Positions 33,737 to 42,604 of a DNA stretch of 64,000 bases are shown one piece after another. Within the stretch, counting starts at the first letter, position 1, and the number at the start of each line of letters is the position of its first letter. The notes under the pieces were generated by a model. The model had not been told where the DNA came from and made no database searches. It was given only the letters and a program-made list of their open reading frames with translations. The DNA is taken from the NCBI GenBank assembly GCA_035621215.1, contig CP141729.1, forward strand, positions 2,068,944 to 2,132,943, in the 5' to 3' direction. Both the position numbers and the translations under genes were made by a program. The stretch is from Oscillospiraceae bacterium MB08-C2-2. Lineage in GTDB: Bacteria; Bacillota; Clostridia; Oscillospirales; Ruminococcaceae.

Positions 33737-35398
33737 ATGAAACGCAGAATTTTCAGCGGTATGTGTCTGGTGGCAGTCAGCAGTGCTCTGCTGACCTGTA
33801 TCTGCATCACGGGAATCTTATACAAAAGCTCTTTGGATCATATGCGCACCAGCGTTCATGATCAGGCCACCTATGTGAGTGCCGCCTATAACATGAAGGG
33901 GATGGAATATCTCAAGGAAATCGGCAGCATTACCAACCGGCTGACCTTGATTGCCCCCGATGGCTTTGTGATTTACGACAGTGATCAGGATGCCTCCGCC
34001 ATGGGGAACCACCGGGATCGGCCCGAGGTTGCCCACGCTTTGGCAGAGGGTCAGGGCGAGGCGGAGCGGCTTTCCAAAACGCTGGCGATCCAAAGCTATT
34101 ATTATGCCGTGGTCATGGATGACGGCAACGTTCTGCGTGTCACCGGTGAAGTGGCCAGCGTTTATGGCTCGGTGCTGCGGTATCTGCCTCTGCTGGTGCT
34201 GGTGAGCATTCTTTCGGCGATGCTGGCCGCCATTCTGGCCCAGCGGCTCACCGCCAAGCTGATTCACCCCATCAACACTCTGAATTTGGAGGACCCTCTT
34301 TCCAATGACGTTTACGATGAGCTTTCCCCTTTGCTGCGCCGTATTGATAAGCAGCGCATTCAAATCCGGGAACAGCTTTCCCAACTGCGGGAAAATCAAG
34401 ATGAATTCAGTGCCATTTCCGAAAATATGAGCGAGGGTATGATTTTGCTGGGGCCGCAGGCCACGGTGCTTTCCATCAACCAAAGCGCCCGCCGTGCTTT
34501 GGAGCTTGGGGAGCAGGATTATATCGGCAAGCACATCCTCAACCTCAACCGCTCATTAGCGCTTCAAAGCTCGGTGCAAAAGGCTTTGGAGGGCAATTCA
34601 TGGGAAGAGGTTCTCTCCATGGATGGGCGGCAGTTCCAGCTTTTGGTCAGCCCGGTGCGCCGCAGCGACGAGGTCACCGGTGTGGTTTTGCTGCTGCTGG
34701 ATATCACCGAAAAGCTGCAAAATGAGCAGATGCGCCGGGAGTTTTCCGCCAATGTTTCCCACGAGCTGAAAACCCCGCTCACCTCCATTTCCGGCTATGC
34801 GGAGATCATGCAGAATGGGCTGGTAAAGCCCGAGGATATGCAGCAGTTTGCAGGGCGCATTTATAGTGAAGCCAAACGGTTGATTGCTCTTGTAGAGGAT
34901 ATTATGGAGCTTTCCCGCTTGGATGAGCGATCCGCCGGAGATGTGCAAAGAGAGCCGGTGGATTTGCTGGAGCTTTCCAATGCAGTGATGGGCCGCCTTG
35001 CCTCCATTGCCGAAAGCAAAAACTTGACCGTTTCGGTTACCGGCCAGCCGGGTGTTGTTTCCGGTATCCCCCGCATTTTGGAGGATATGGTTTTTAACCT
35101 TTGCGACAACGCCATTAAATACAACATCATCGGCGGCAGGGTGGATATAGAAGTGGAATCGCTGGATACAGGGATCTCCCTCAGTGTTTCGGATACGGGT
35201 ATCGGCATTGCCAAGGAGCATCAAAGCCGGGTGTTCGAGCGATTTTACCGGGTGGATAAAAGCCACTCCCGCATCACCGGCGGCACCGGGCTGGGGCTTT
35301 CCATTGTCAAGCATGCCGCTCTTTACCACGGCGGAAAGGTTGCCCTTGCCAGTGAGCCGGGTATCGGCACACAGATTACGGTTACTTTACCCCGGTAG
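33737..35398 (+). CDS. phoR: phosphate sensor histidine kinase PhoR
   Basis: Membrane kinase of 553 aa (557 if ATG 33725 is used). Two transmembrane helices at about residues 8-30 and 155-178 flank an extracellular sensor loop; then a HAMP-like linker, a PAS domain (ENMSEGMILLG...), DHp with NVSHELKTPLTS (phospho-His) and an HATPase domain with FNLCDNAIKYN, DTGIGI and GGTGLGLSIV. ATG 33737 is preferred because GGAATGGG precedes it and MKRRI is a typical start, but both sites are weak. It ends the pst-pho cluster. Confidence 0.93.
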   Translation: MKRRIFSGMCLVAVSSALLTCICITGILYKSSLDHMRTSVHDQATYVSAAYNMKGMEYLKEIGSITNRLTLIAPDGFVIYDSDQDASAMGNHRDRPEVAHALAEGQGEAERLSKTLAIQSYYYAVVMDDGNVLRVTGEVASVYGSVLRYLPLLVLVSILSAMLAAILAQRLTAKLIHPINTLNLEDPLSNDVYDELSPLLRRIDKQRIQIREQLSQLRENQDEFSAISENMSEGMILLGPQATVLSINQSARRALELGEQDYIGKHILNLNRSLALQSSVQKALEGNSWEEVLSMDGRQFQLLVSPVRRSDEVTGVVLLLLDITEKLQNEQMRREFSANVSHELKTPLTSISGYAEIMQNGLVKPEDMQQFAGRIYSEAKRLIALVEDIMELSRLDERSAGDVQREPVDLLELSNAVMGRLASIAESKNLTVSVTGQPGVVSGIPRILEDMVFNLCDNAIKYNIIGGRVDIEVESLDTGISLSVSDTGIGIAKEHQSRVFERFYRVDKSHSRITGGTGLGLSIVKHAALYHGGKVALASEPGIGTQITVTLPR

Positions 35399-35408
35399 GT
35401 TGGTTTTG

Positions 35409-35449
35409 AATCCCCGGAGTGTTTCAAGCGAAATGCTTCGGGGATTTTT
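35409..35449 (+). terminator. terminator after phoR
   Basis: AATCCCCG and CGGGGATT arms enclosing GAGTGTTTCAAGCGAAATGCT, then TTTTTG. Confidence 0.7.
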
Positions 35450-35529
35450 GCGTGTTTAACCTTTTCTTAGGGTAAGATGGAACATTTAAAATAGTTTTCA
35501 TGGTTTAACAGAGTGAGCACTTTTCACTT

Positions 35530-35675
35530 CCGCACTCATGCCGTGCGGCTGGCACATACTTTCAGGCGCTTGCATTTTCTGCGGAAAATGCACAAGTGGC
35601 ATTCGCAAGCTTCAGCCAGAAAGCGCCTCATGGGGGAACTAGTTCCCCCATGAACCCCCTCCAGCCTCCGGCAGG
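35530..35675 (-). repeat. hairpin A plus structured repeat B, copy 3 (inverted)
   Basis: On the plus strand hairpin A (CCGCAC-TCATGCC-GTGCGG, 35530-35548) is followed by GGCACATACTTTCAGGCGCTT, then the CATTTTC hairpin, GTGGC arm and the 24-bp palindrome at 35629-35652, ending in CCTCCGGCAG. The joint between A and B is the same as in the copy at 12294-12438, so B+A acts as one unit. Confidence 0.85.
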
Positions 35676-35755
35676 GAAAAGGGACAGTCTTTTTTTATCC
35701 TTGGTTCTGCCGTCGGGCGGAAGTGCTTCACTTTATATATATCTAAGCCCGAAGT

Positions 35756-35797
35756 GGTTTTTCTTTGCTTACTTTCTTTTTTCGAAAAGAAAGTAAG
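35756..35797 (+). repeat. hairpin repeat C
   Basis: Lead TTTTTCTTTGC, then a 13-bp stem with arm CTTACTTTCTTTT and its complement, loop TTCG. Confidence 0.8.
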
Positions 35798-35798
35798 A

Positions 35799-35843
35799 GG
35801 TTTTTCTTTGCGTGCTTTCTTTTTTTCAAAAAGAAAGCATGTG
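35799..35843 (+). repeat. hairpin repeat C, tandem neighbour
   Basis: Lead TTTTTCTTTGC, then arm CGTGCTTTCTTTTT pairing with AAAAAGAAAGCATG (one wobble). It differs from the adjacent copy at three stem positions with matching changes opposite. The 35399-35903 interval holds only the terminator and these repeats. Confidence 0.8.
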
Positions 35844-35903
35844 TATATCCGTCTGCTGGTCATCCAAAACTAAGGGAAATGCACTGTGAATGGTTATCTT
35901 TGG

Positions 35904-35932
35904 TTGAAAAAGGCCGCCAAATATAGTAAAAT
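35904..35932 (+). promoter_or_regulatory. gltX promoter
   Basis: TTGAAA (35904-35909) and TAAAAT (35927-35932), 17-base spacer, giving a leader of about 30 nt. There is no room for a T-box. Confidence 0.6.
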
Positions 35933-35967
35933 GGCCTTGTTAGGAATATGCCAAAAGGAGCATCACC

Positions 35968-37617
35968 ATGGATTACATCGCCCTGGCTCAACTGTTATTC
36001 CCCCATATCACCACCACGCCTGCGGAAATCGAAGCCCGCTATCCGGCCAGACCTCTGCCCGAGGGCGCAAAGGTAACCCGAATCGCCCCCAGCCCCACCG
36101 GCTTTATGCATTTGGGCAATCTCTTCGGCGCTGTAGCGGATGAACGCTTGGCCCACCAAAGCGGCGGCGTTTTTTTTCTGCGCATTGAGGATACCGACCA
36201 AAAGCGGGAGGTTCCCGGCGGTGTTGAAAAGATTCTGAATGTATTCGAGGATTACCAGCTTCCCTTTGACGAGGGTGCAACCTTGGAGGGAGATAACGGC
36301 TCCTATGGCCCTTACCGACAGCGACAGCGTGTGGAGCTTTACCAAACCTTTGCCAAATGGCTGGTGGAGCAGGGCAGGGCTTACCCCTGCTTCTGTTCGG
36401 AGGAAGAGCTGGCCGCTCTGCGTGAAAAGCAGGCCGCTCTGAAAGAAAACTTCGGCTACTACGGCAAATATGCCCTCCATCGTGACCTGACCATGGAGGA
36501 TATCCAGAGCCGCTTGGCACAGAATCAGCCTTTTGTGCTCCGCTACCGCAGCGAAGGCAGTCTCGAGCGCCGGGTAAAATTCACCGATCAGGTGAAAGGC
36601 GCTATGGAATTCCCTGAAAACGATCAGGATGTTGTGCTGCTCAAATCGGATGGCATTCCCACCTACCATTTCGCCCATGTGGTGGATGATCACCTGATGC
36701 ACACCACCCACGTGGTGCGTGGCGAAGAATGGCTGGCCACCCTGCCCATTCATGTGCAGCTTTTTTCGGCTATGGGCTGGAAGCTGCCCAAATATCTGCA
36801 CACCGCCCAGCTGATGAAAATGGACGGCGGCTCCAAGCGCAAGCTGAGCAAGCGCAAGGATCCCGAGCTGGCGCTGGATTTTTACAAGGAAAAGGGCTAC
36901 TGCATTGCAGCCCTGAAGGAATACATTCTCACCCTGCTCAATTCCAACTTTGAGGAATGGCGCATTGCCAACCCCAGCGAGCCTTTGGATAAGTTCCCTT
37001 TCTCGATCAAGAAAATGAGCGTTTCCGGTGCCCTCTTTGATATGGACAAGCTGGATGATGTCTCCAAAAACGTGCTTTCCCGCATGAGCGCCGAGGAGGT
37101 CTATACCCTGCTTACCCAGTGGGCTGAGACCTTTGACCCGGAATTTGCCTCTCTGCTCACCGGTGATGCGGATTACGCCAAGGCCATTCTCTCCATCGGC
37201 CGGGGCGGCGCCAAGCCCCGCAAGGATTTGACTGTCTGGAGTGAGGCCAAGAGCTACATGAACTTTTTCTATGACAGCCTGTTCCAACCTGATTACACCG
37301 CCTATCCCGAAGCTCTCTCCAAGGAGAAAGTTAAGGAGATTCTCACCGCATATCTTGCGCTGTATAACCCCGACCACGACAGTGACGCTTGGTTTGCGGC
37401 CATCCGGGGGCTGACCGATTCCATCGGCTTTGCCTCCAATATGAAGGAATACAAAAAGAACCCCGAGGCCTTCGGCGGCCACGTGGGTGATGTGAGCATG
37501 GTGCTGCGTATTGCGGTAACCGGCCGACAGAATTCCCCCGATCTGCATCAGGTTATGTCCCTGCTGGGGGCAGAGCGGGTTATTGCCAGAATCAAGGCGG
37601 CTGTGCAGGCTCTTTAA
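35968..37617 (+). CDS. gltX: glutamate--tRNA ligase
   Basis: Class-I aminoacyl-tRNA synthetase charging tRNA-Glu. 549 aa, longer than the usual ~480. ATP motifs: HLGN (HIGH form) in APSPTGFMHLGN at about residues 37-48, and KLSKRKDPE (KMSKS form) near residue 292. GEEWLATLPIH and a C-terminal helical anticodon domain are present. ATG 35968 follows AAAGGAGCATCACC. It is followed by glnS after 41 bp; having both argues that Gln-tRNA is charged directly and GltX is discriminating. Confidence 0.92.
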   Translation: MDYIALAQLLFPHITTTPAEIEARYPARPLPEGAKVTRIAPSPTGFMHLGNLFGAVADERLAHQSGGVFFLRIEDTDQKREVPGGVEKILNVFEDYQLPFDEGATLEGDNGSYGPYRQRQRVELYQTFAKWLVEQGRAYPCFCSEEELAALREKQAALKENFGYYGKYALHRDLTMEDIQSRLAQNQPFVLRYRSEGSLERRVKFTDQVKGAMEFPENDQDVVLLKSDGIPTYHFAHVVDDHLMHTTHVVRGEEWLATLPIHVQLFSAMGWKLPKYLHTAQLMKMDGGSKRKLSKRKDPELALDFYKEKGYCIAALKEYILTLLNSNFEEWRIANPSEPLDKFPFSIKKMSVSGALFDMDKLDDVSKNVLSRMSAEEVYTLLTQWAETFDPEFASLLTGDADYAKAILSIGRGGAKPRKDLTVWSEAKSYMNFFYDSLFQPDYTAYPEALSKEKVKEILTAYLALYNPDHDSDAWFAAIRGLTDSIGFASNMKEYKKNPEAFGGHVGDVSMVLRIAVTGRQNSPDLHQVMSLLGAERVIARIKAAVQAL

Positions 37618-37658
37618 CCAACCCTACGGAACCAACAAAATTGCGGAGGCGATCACCA

Positions 37659-39305
37659 ATGAGTGACATTACCAATTTTATATACGACATTGTGGATGCG
37701 GATATAGAGGCAGGCTTTCCCCACCAGATTCACACCCGTTTTCCTCCTGAGCCCAACGGCTATCTGCACATCGGCAGTGCCAAGGCCATCTGGGTCAACC
37801 ACAGCACTGCCCAAAAATACGGCGGGCTGTTTAACCTGCGCTACGACGATACCAACCCGGTGAAGGAAGACGATGAATACGTCCGCTCCATTGAGGAGGA
37901 TTTGCGCTGGCTGGGTGCTGACCCCACCGGCGGCATCTTTTATGGCTCCGATTACTTTGACCAGTGCTATGAATTTGCCATTCAGCTGATCAAAGAGGGC
38001 AAGGCTTATGTCTGTGACCTTTCCGCCGACGAAATGCGGGAATACCGGGGCACCCTCACCGAGCCGGGCAAAGAAAGCCCTTACCGCAACCGTTCGGTGG
38101 AAGAAAATCTTGACCTGTTTGAGCGGATGAAGGCAGGGGAATTCCCCAACGGAACCCGCACCCTCCGGGCTAAGATTGATATGTCCGCCCCCAACATGAA
38201 CATGCGTGACCCGGCTATTTACCGCATTCTTCATGTGAGCCACCACCGGCAGGGAGATAAATGGTGCATCTATCCCCTTTATGACTACGCTCACCCCATT
38301 CAGGACGCTTTGGAGGGCATCACCCATTCCCTTTGCTCCATTGAGTTTGAGAATCACCGCCCCCTTTATGATTGGGTGGTGGATAACATCGGCTTCGAGA
38401 AAAAGCCCCACCAGTATGAATTTGCCCGCCTCAACGTGACCCATACGGTTATGTCCAAGCGCTATCTGCGGGAGCTGGTGGAAACCGGCCGGGTAGACGG
38501 CTGGGATGACCCCCGTATGCCCACCTTGTGCGGTCTGCGCCGCCGGGGCTACACCCCCTCCTCCATACTGGAATTTGTCAAACGGGCAGGCGTGGCCAAG
38601 ACCTACAGCATTGTGGACCTTCGCCTGCTGGAATACTGCATCCGCGAGGAGCTGAACCGCACCGCTCTCCGGCGCATGGCCGTTACCGAACCAATCAAGG
38701 TGGTGATCACCAATTACCCCGAGGGGCAGGAGGAAACCTTCCCCATCCCCAACAACCCTGTGGAGCCAGAAACCGGCAGCCGTGAGGTTACCTTGAGCCG
38801 GGAGCTTTATATCGAAGATTCTGATTTTTCGCTGGATCCCCCGCCCAAATACCAGCGCCTACGGCTGGATGGCGAGGTTCGCCTTATGGGCTCCTACATC
38901 ATCAAGTGCAACGAGGTTGTGCAGGATGAGCAAGGCAACATTACCCAGCTTCTGTGCACCTGCGATCTGGAAACCAAAAACGGGCCTACTGCCGATGGCC
39001 GCAAGGTGCGGGGCACCATTCACTGGGTTAGCGCCGCTCATTGTGTAGAGGCGGATATCTGCCTGTATGATAACCTCTTTACCCTTGAGGATGTCAACGA
39101 CATTCCCGAGGATGCCAACTATCTGGATTATATTGACACCAATTCCCTCACCAAGCTGACCGGCTGCAAGCTGGAGGCTTCTCTGGCCGAGGCACAGCCC
39201 GGGGATCGGTTCCAGTTTGTGCGCATGGGTTATTTCTGCATGGATACACACAACAAAAACACTTTCAACCGCATTGTAACCCTGAAAGACAGCTTTAAGC
39301 TGTAA
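37659..39305 (+). CDS. glnS: glutamine--tRNA ligase
   Basis: Class-I synthetase for tRNA-Gln, 548 aa. RFPPEPNGYLHIGSAK contains the HIGH motif (about residues 28-43) and VMSKRYL is the KMSKS motif (near 262). DDTNPVKEDDEYV, GLRRRGYTP and the C-terminal beta-barrel anticodon domain are typical of GlnRS rather than GluRS. Start ATG 37659 follows GCGGAGGCGATC. GlnRS is patchy in Firmicutes and is often considered horizontally acquired. It is co-directional with gltX. Confidence 0.95.
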   Translation: MSDITNFIYDIVDADIEAGFPHQIHTRFPPEPNGYLHIGSAKAIWVNHSTAQKYGGLFNLRYDDTNPVKEDDEYVRSIEEDLRWLGADPTGGIFYGSDYFDQCYEFAIQLIKEGKAYVCDLSADEMREYRGTLTEPGKESPYRNRSVEENLDLFERMKAGEFPNGTRTLRAKIDMSAPNMNMRDPAIYRILHVSHHRQGDKWCIYPLYDYAHPIQDALEGITHSLCSIEFENHRPLYDWVVDNIGFEKKPHQYEFARLNVTHTVMSKRYLRELVETGRVDGWDDPRMPTLCGLRRRGYTPSSILEFVKRAGVAKTYSIVDLRLLEYCIREELNRTALRRMAVTEPIKVVITNYPEGQEETFPIPNNPVEPETGSREVTLSRELYIEDSDFSLDPPPKYQRLRLDGEVRLMGSYIIKCNEVVQDEQGNITQLLCTCDLETKNGPTADGRKVRGTIHWVSAAHCVEADICLYDNLFTLEDVNDIPEDANYLDYIDTNSLTKLTGCKLEASLAEAQPGDRFQFVRMGYFCMDTHNKNTFNRIVTLKDSFKL

Positions 39306-39322
39306 ACACGGAATGTGGGAAC

Positions 39323-39360
39323 AGCCGGAACAAAAGCTGCCAAGGGCTTTTGTTCCGGCT
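39323..39360 (+). terminator. hairpin terminator after glnS
   Basis: A 15-bp perfect stem, arm AGCCGGAACAAAAGC, without a long T-run (GTTGCTGT follows). Confidence 0.6.
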
Positions 39361-39423
39361 GTTGCTGTATGCTTTTATGCTAATCTGCGGCGAAGAATTT
39401 ATACAAGAAAGGAGATCACGCCG

Positions 39424-40200
39424 GTGAAAGCCTTTATTCCTTTGCTAGCTTCTTTGCTTTTTCTGTCGGCCTGTTCTGCTTCCATGGCGGAGAAGCCCCA
39501 ACCAGTCTTTTCCTCTAACGATGCACCGATAACCGCTCCAGTTAATATAACCCGAGAAAATGCATTGGATAAATCCATATCCTACTATCCGCCTGAGGTA
39601 TCCCTTTCATTTTCCGGGCAAAAGACCATTGCCACTGATGAGAAAGATTTTCTCTCACCGGAGTGCTATACCTTTGATGTAAATTACCAAGGGAAGATAG
39701 TTTCTAAGATTGCAGTGGACATCTTAGACAGCAGTATATGGATTCTGGATATGAGCTATAACAGCGGTCTTTGGCTTAGCGAAAATTCTATGGAGCTGAT
39801 TGAATATGCTTCCATAGCACACAGCGAGCCGGAATTATACACCAAGCTGACCCACTCAGAAAATACCACCTCTTTGTATTTTGCGTGTTTGGATACTATC
39901 CCTGAATTCTCCAATCGGAATGAAGGCACTGCCATCTGGAATAAGGCCTCACAAAGCCTTCATATATCCGTTACCAAGGCAACGGGCACTGGAACCGGTG
40001 CTGTGGATGGGCCATCTGTGCAGATGACCGTCAGCTGGGCCGAAGGGTCTCCCATTATAGAAAGCGTGCGCTTTGACCCGGCTCCTATCTATTCCCAGCC
40101 AAGCCAAGTGCTGTTCAGCGGGGAGACACTCGCTATCGAAAAAGCGAGGCTTATTGAAATTGCTAAGTACTTTAAATCATTTTTATTGGAATCCCAGTAA
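39424..40200 (+). CDS. lipoprotein of unknown function
   Basis: A 258-aa predicted lipoprotein starting at GTG 39424 (AAAGGAGATC upstream), signal peptide with lipobox FLSAC (Cys about residue 18). The mature part has no motif I recognise; it is rich in Ser/Thr and beta-prone. Base composition is visibly more AT-rich and codon use less GCC/GGC-biased than in glnS, which hints at later acquisition. It stands alone between two terminators. Confidence 0.65.
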   Translation: MKAFIPLLASLLFLSACSASMAEKPQPVFSSNDAPITAPVNITRENALDKSISYYPPEVSLSFSGQKTIATDEKDFLSPECYTFDVNYQGKIVSKIAVDILDSSIWILDMSYNSGLWLSENSMELIEYASIAHSEPELYTKLTHSENTTSLYFACLDTIPEFSNRNEGTAIWNKASQSLHISVTKATGTGTGAVDGPSVQMTVSWAEGSPIIESVRFDPAPIYSQPSQVLFSGETLAIEKARLIEIAKYFKSFLLESQ

Positions 40201-40206
40201 CATTAT

Positions 40207-40252
40207 AAAAAAGTCCGTCTATCTGAACTGATCAGATAGGCGGACTTTTTTT
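40207..40252. terminator. bidirectional terminator between lipoprotein gene and hppA
   Basis: AAAAAGTCCG...TATCTGA and TCAGATA...CGGACTTTTT arms form a long stem with one mismatch, with A and T runs at the ends. Confidence 0.85.
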
Positions 40253-40270
40253 ATGGAAGATGTGCTTTAT

Positions 40271-42307
40271 TTAAAAGATAGAGAACTGAACAAACAGGAC
40301 AGCGGCCAGCGATGCAACCAGCGACACCACGGTGATTTGGGTGTTGATGGAGGGGCCGGAGGTATCCTTGAAGGGATCGCCCACGGTATCGCCAATAACC
40401 GCAGCCTTATGGGCAGGAGAGCCCTTGCCGCCGTTATGGCCGGATTCGATGTATTTCTTAGCGTTATCCCAAAGGCCGCCCGCATTGGACATCAGCATAG
40501 CCAGCAGAAGGCCAATTGTGATGTTGCCGGTGAGGAACCCGCCTACAGCGTGAACGCCACCCACAAAGCCTACCACCAAAGTGGTGAGAATGGCAACCAG
40601 ACCGGCAGGAATCAGCTCTTTGATTGCGCCGACCGTGGCGATATCGATGCAGGCGTTGTAATCCGGGAGAACACCCTCTTTGCCTTCTTTCAGGCCGGGA
40701 ATGCTGGTAAACTGGCGGTGAATCTCACCCACCAGACGCTGTGCGTTGCGGTCCACGCCCATAATCAGCATGGCGGAGAAAACAGCGGGCACACTGGCAC
40801 CCACCAGCATACCAAAGAAAACGGTGGGGTTCATCAGATCGAACACAAACGATTCGGTGATACCCAGCGCCTCCCACTGGCGGGCAACGATTTCCTGGAA
40901 GGCACCCAGCAGGGAGATAACAGTTAAACCAGCGGCGCCGATGGCAAAGCCCTTGGTAATGGCCTTGGCCGTGTTGCCAGCGGAATCCAGCTCATCGGTA
41001 ATATCCAGAACCTTGCCGCCAAGACCGCCCATTTCAGCAAGTCCACGGGCATTATCCACGATAGGGCCGTAAGCATCGTTGGAGGTGATCATACCCACGA
41101 TGGAAAGCATGCCGATTGCTGCCATGGAAATACCCAGCATACCGGCCAGATTGTAAGAAATCAGAGCAGCCAGACCAATACCAACCAGCGCAGGGAACGC
41201 ACTGATCAAGCCATAGGAGAAACCGGTAAGAATGGTAAAGGCAGGGCCAGCTTCGCAGGCCTTGGCAACCATTTTAACAGGCTGTCTGTCGTCTCCGGTG
41301 AAGAAATCGGAGCTGACACCGATAAGCACGCCCACACCCATACCGATGATGCAGGAGCCCCAAATCGCCATAGGGAACCCGGAGACAACAGTGGCAATCA
41401 GGGAGAACACGGTAAACAGTGCACAGGTCAGATAGGTGCCATTGTTAAGGGTGGCGGAAATGTTTTCCTTTTTGCCTACCCGAGAGCAAAGAACACCGAT
41501 GATGGAGGCCAACAGCCCCAGCGCACCATAGCAGAAAATCATATCGATGCGGCCTGCTCCCATGGCAATAACCATAGCCGCCGCAATAGCCGCCACGTTG
41601 GAATCAAAAAGGTCAGCGCCCATACCGGCAACGTCGCCTACGTTATCGCCCACGTTATCGGCAATAACGGCAGGGTTGCGGGGGTCATCTTCTTCAAAGC
41701 CGAATTCAACTTTACCGACAAGGTCAGCGGCAATGTCCGCAGCTTTTGTGAAGATACCGCCGCCCGCCTTGGCAAACAATGCCAGCGAGCTTGCGCCGAA
41801 GCTGAAAGGCAGCACCAAGCTGTCATCCCCGGTGATGAGATACATGATAGCCGCACCCATCAAGGAGGTTCCCACAACGGCCATGCCCATAACAGCGCCG
41901 CCACGGAAGCCAGCCAAGAAGGAAGGCTTAATGCCCTCAGTAGCCGCTGTGGCCGCTTTTATATTGGCAATGGTAGCAATGCTGATGCCAATCCAGCCTG
42001 CAAATGCGGAAGCCACGGTGCCAAATATGTAAGCAAGAGCCATTCCAAGATTTTCTAAAACCGAACCCTGTCCAATGAATTTAGGGAAACACAGGAAAAT
42101 AATGGCGGCCACACACCCCATGAAAGCGGCCAATATTCTGTATTCCTTCCGCAAAAAAGAAAAAGCGCCGTTTCTTACCAGGAGACCGATATCCTCTAGC
42201 TTTTGGTTGGCTGTCGGCAGTTTGCTGACCCACTGATAGAAATAGGCCGCAACCCCGAAAGCTGCTAGTGAAACTAAAATTGCGATGACTGGCCATAGCA
42301 TGTTCAT
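40271..42307 (-). CDS. hppA: membrane-bound pyrophosphatase, ion-pumping
   Basis: Couples pyrophosphate hydrolysis to ion export. 678 aa with about 16 hydrophobic helices. Pyrophosphate site: DLVGKVE, EEDDPRNPAVIADNVGDNVGD, and DTVGDPFKDTSGPS near the C-terminus. In the stretch SAGNTAKAITKG a Lys stands where K+-dependent enzymes have Ala, which by the established rule predicts a K+-independent, H+-pumping type. Start ATG 42307 has GGAGGG seven bases upstream. Confidence 0.94.
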   Translation of the reverse strand: MNMLWPVIAILVSLAAFGVAAYFYQWVSKLPTANQKLEDIGLLVRNGAFSFLRKEYRILAAFMGCVAAIIFLCFPKFIGQGSVLENLGMALAYIFGTVASAFAGWIGISIATIANIKAATAATEGIKPSFLAGFRGGAVMGMAVVGTSLMGAAIMYLITGDDSLVLPFSFGASSLALFAKAGGGIFTKAADIAADLVGKVEFGFEEDDPRNPAVIADNVGDNVGDVAGMGADLFDSNVAAIAAAMVIAMGAGRIDMIFCYGALGLLASIIGVLCSRVGKKENISATLNNGTYLTCALFTVFSLIATVVSGFPMAIWGSCIIGMGVGVLIGVSSDFFTGDDRQPVKMVAKACEAGPAFTILTGFSYGLISAFPALVGIGLAALISYNLAGMLGISMAAIGMLSIVGMITSNDAYGPIVDNARGLAEMGGLGGKVLDITDELDSAGNTAKAITKGFAIGAAGLTVISLLGAFQEIVARQWEALGITESFVFDLMNPTVFFGMLVGASVPAVFSAMLIMGVDRNAQRLVGEIHRQFTSIPGLKEGKEGVLPDYNACIDIATVGAIKELIPAGLVAILTTLVVGFVGGVHAVGGFLTGNITIGLLLAMLMSNAGGLWDNAKKYIESGHNGGKGSPAHKAAVIGDTVGDPFKDTSGPSINTQITVVSLVASLAAVLFVQFSIF

Positions 42308-42353
42308 AAAAAGACCCTCCCTATTTAATAATTCGCCAACTTTTCCTATTGTA

Positions 42354-42382
42354 AATGTACCATATGTATTTATATAAATCAA
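42354..42382 (-). promoter_or_regulatory. hppA promoter
   Basis: TTGATT (42377-42382) and TACATT (42354-42359) on the minus strand with 17-base spacing and TGG before the -10. A 10-bp palindrome CGTGATCACG lies upstream at about 42441-42450 and might be an operator. Confidence 0.5.
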
Positions 42383-42491
42383 CTGTTTTTATATAAAACA
42401 TTCAATTTTTTAATAATCAATTAACAAAATGTAAATGTGGCGTGATCACGTTGTATATTTTAACCAAAATGAAAATTCGACATTTTTCTAC

Positions 42492-42536
42492 AAAAAAACA
42501 CCCCCAATTTTGCTGATAAAACAGCGAATTTGGAGG
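42492..42536 (-). terminator. mgtA terminator
   Basis: On the minus strand CCAAATTCGCTG pairs with CAGC.AAAATTGG, followed by a run of seven T. It separates mgtA from hppA. Confidence 0.75.
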
Positions 42537-42604
42537 CGAAAGATGTTATTTAATTTCCTGCAAAATCCAGAAATTTATAAATTTAGGTTAAATCGGTTGA
42601 AAAA

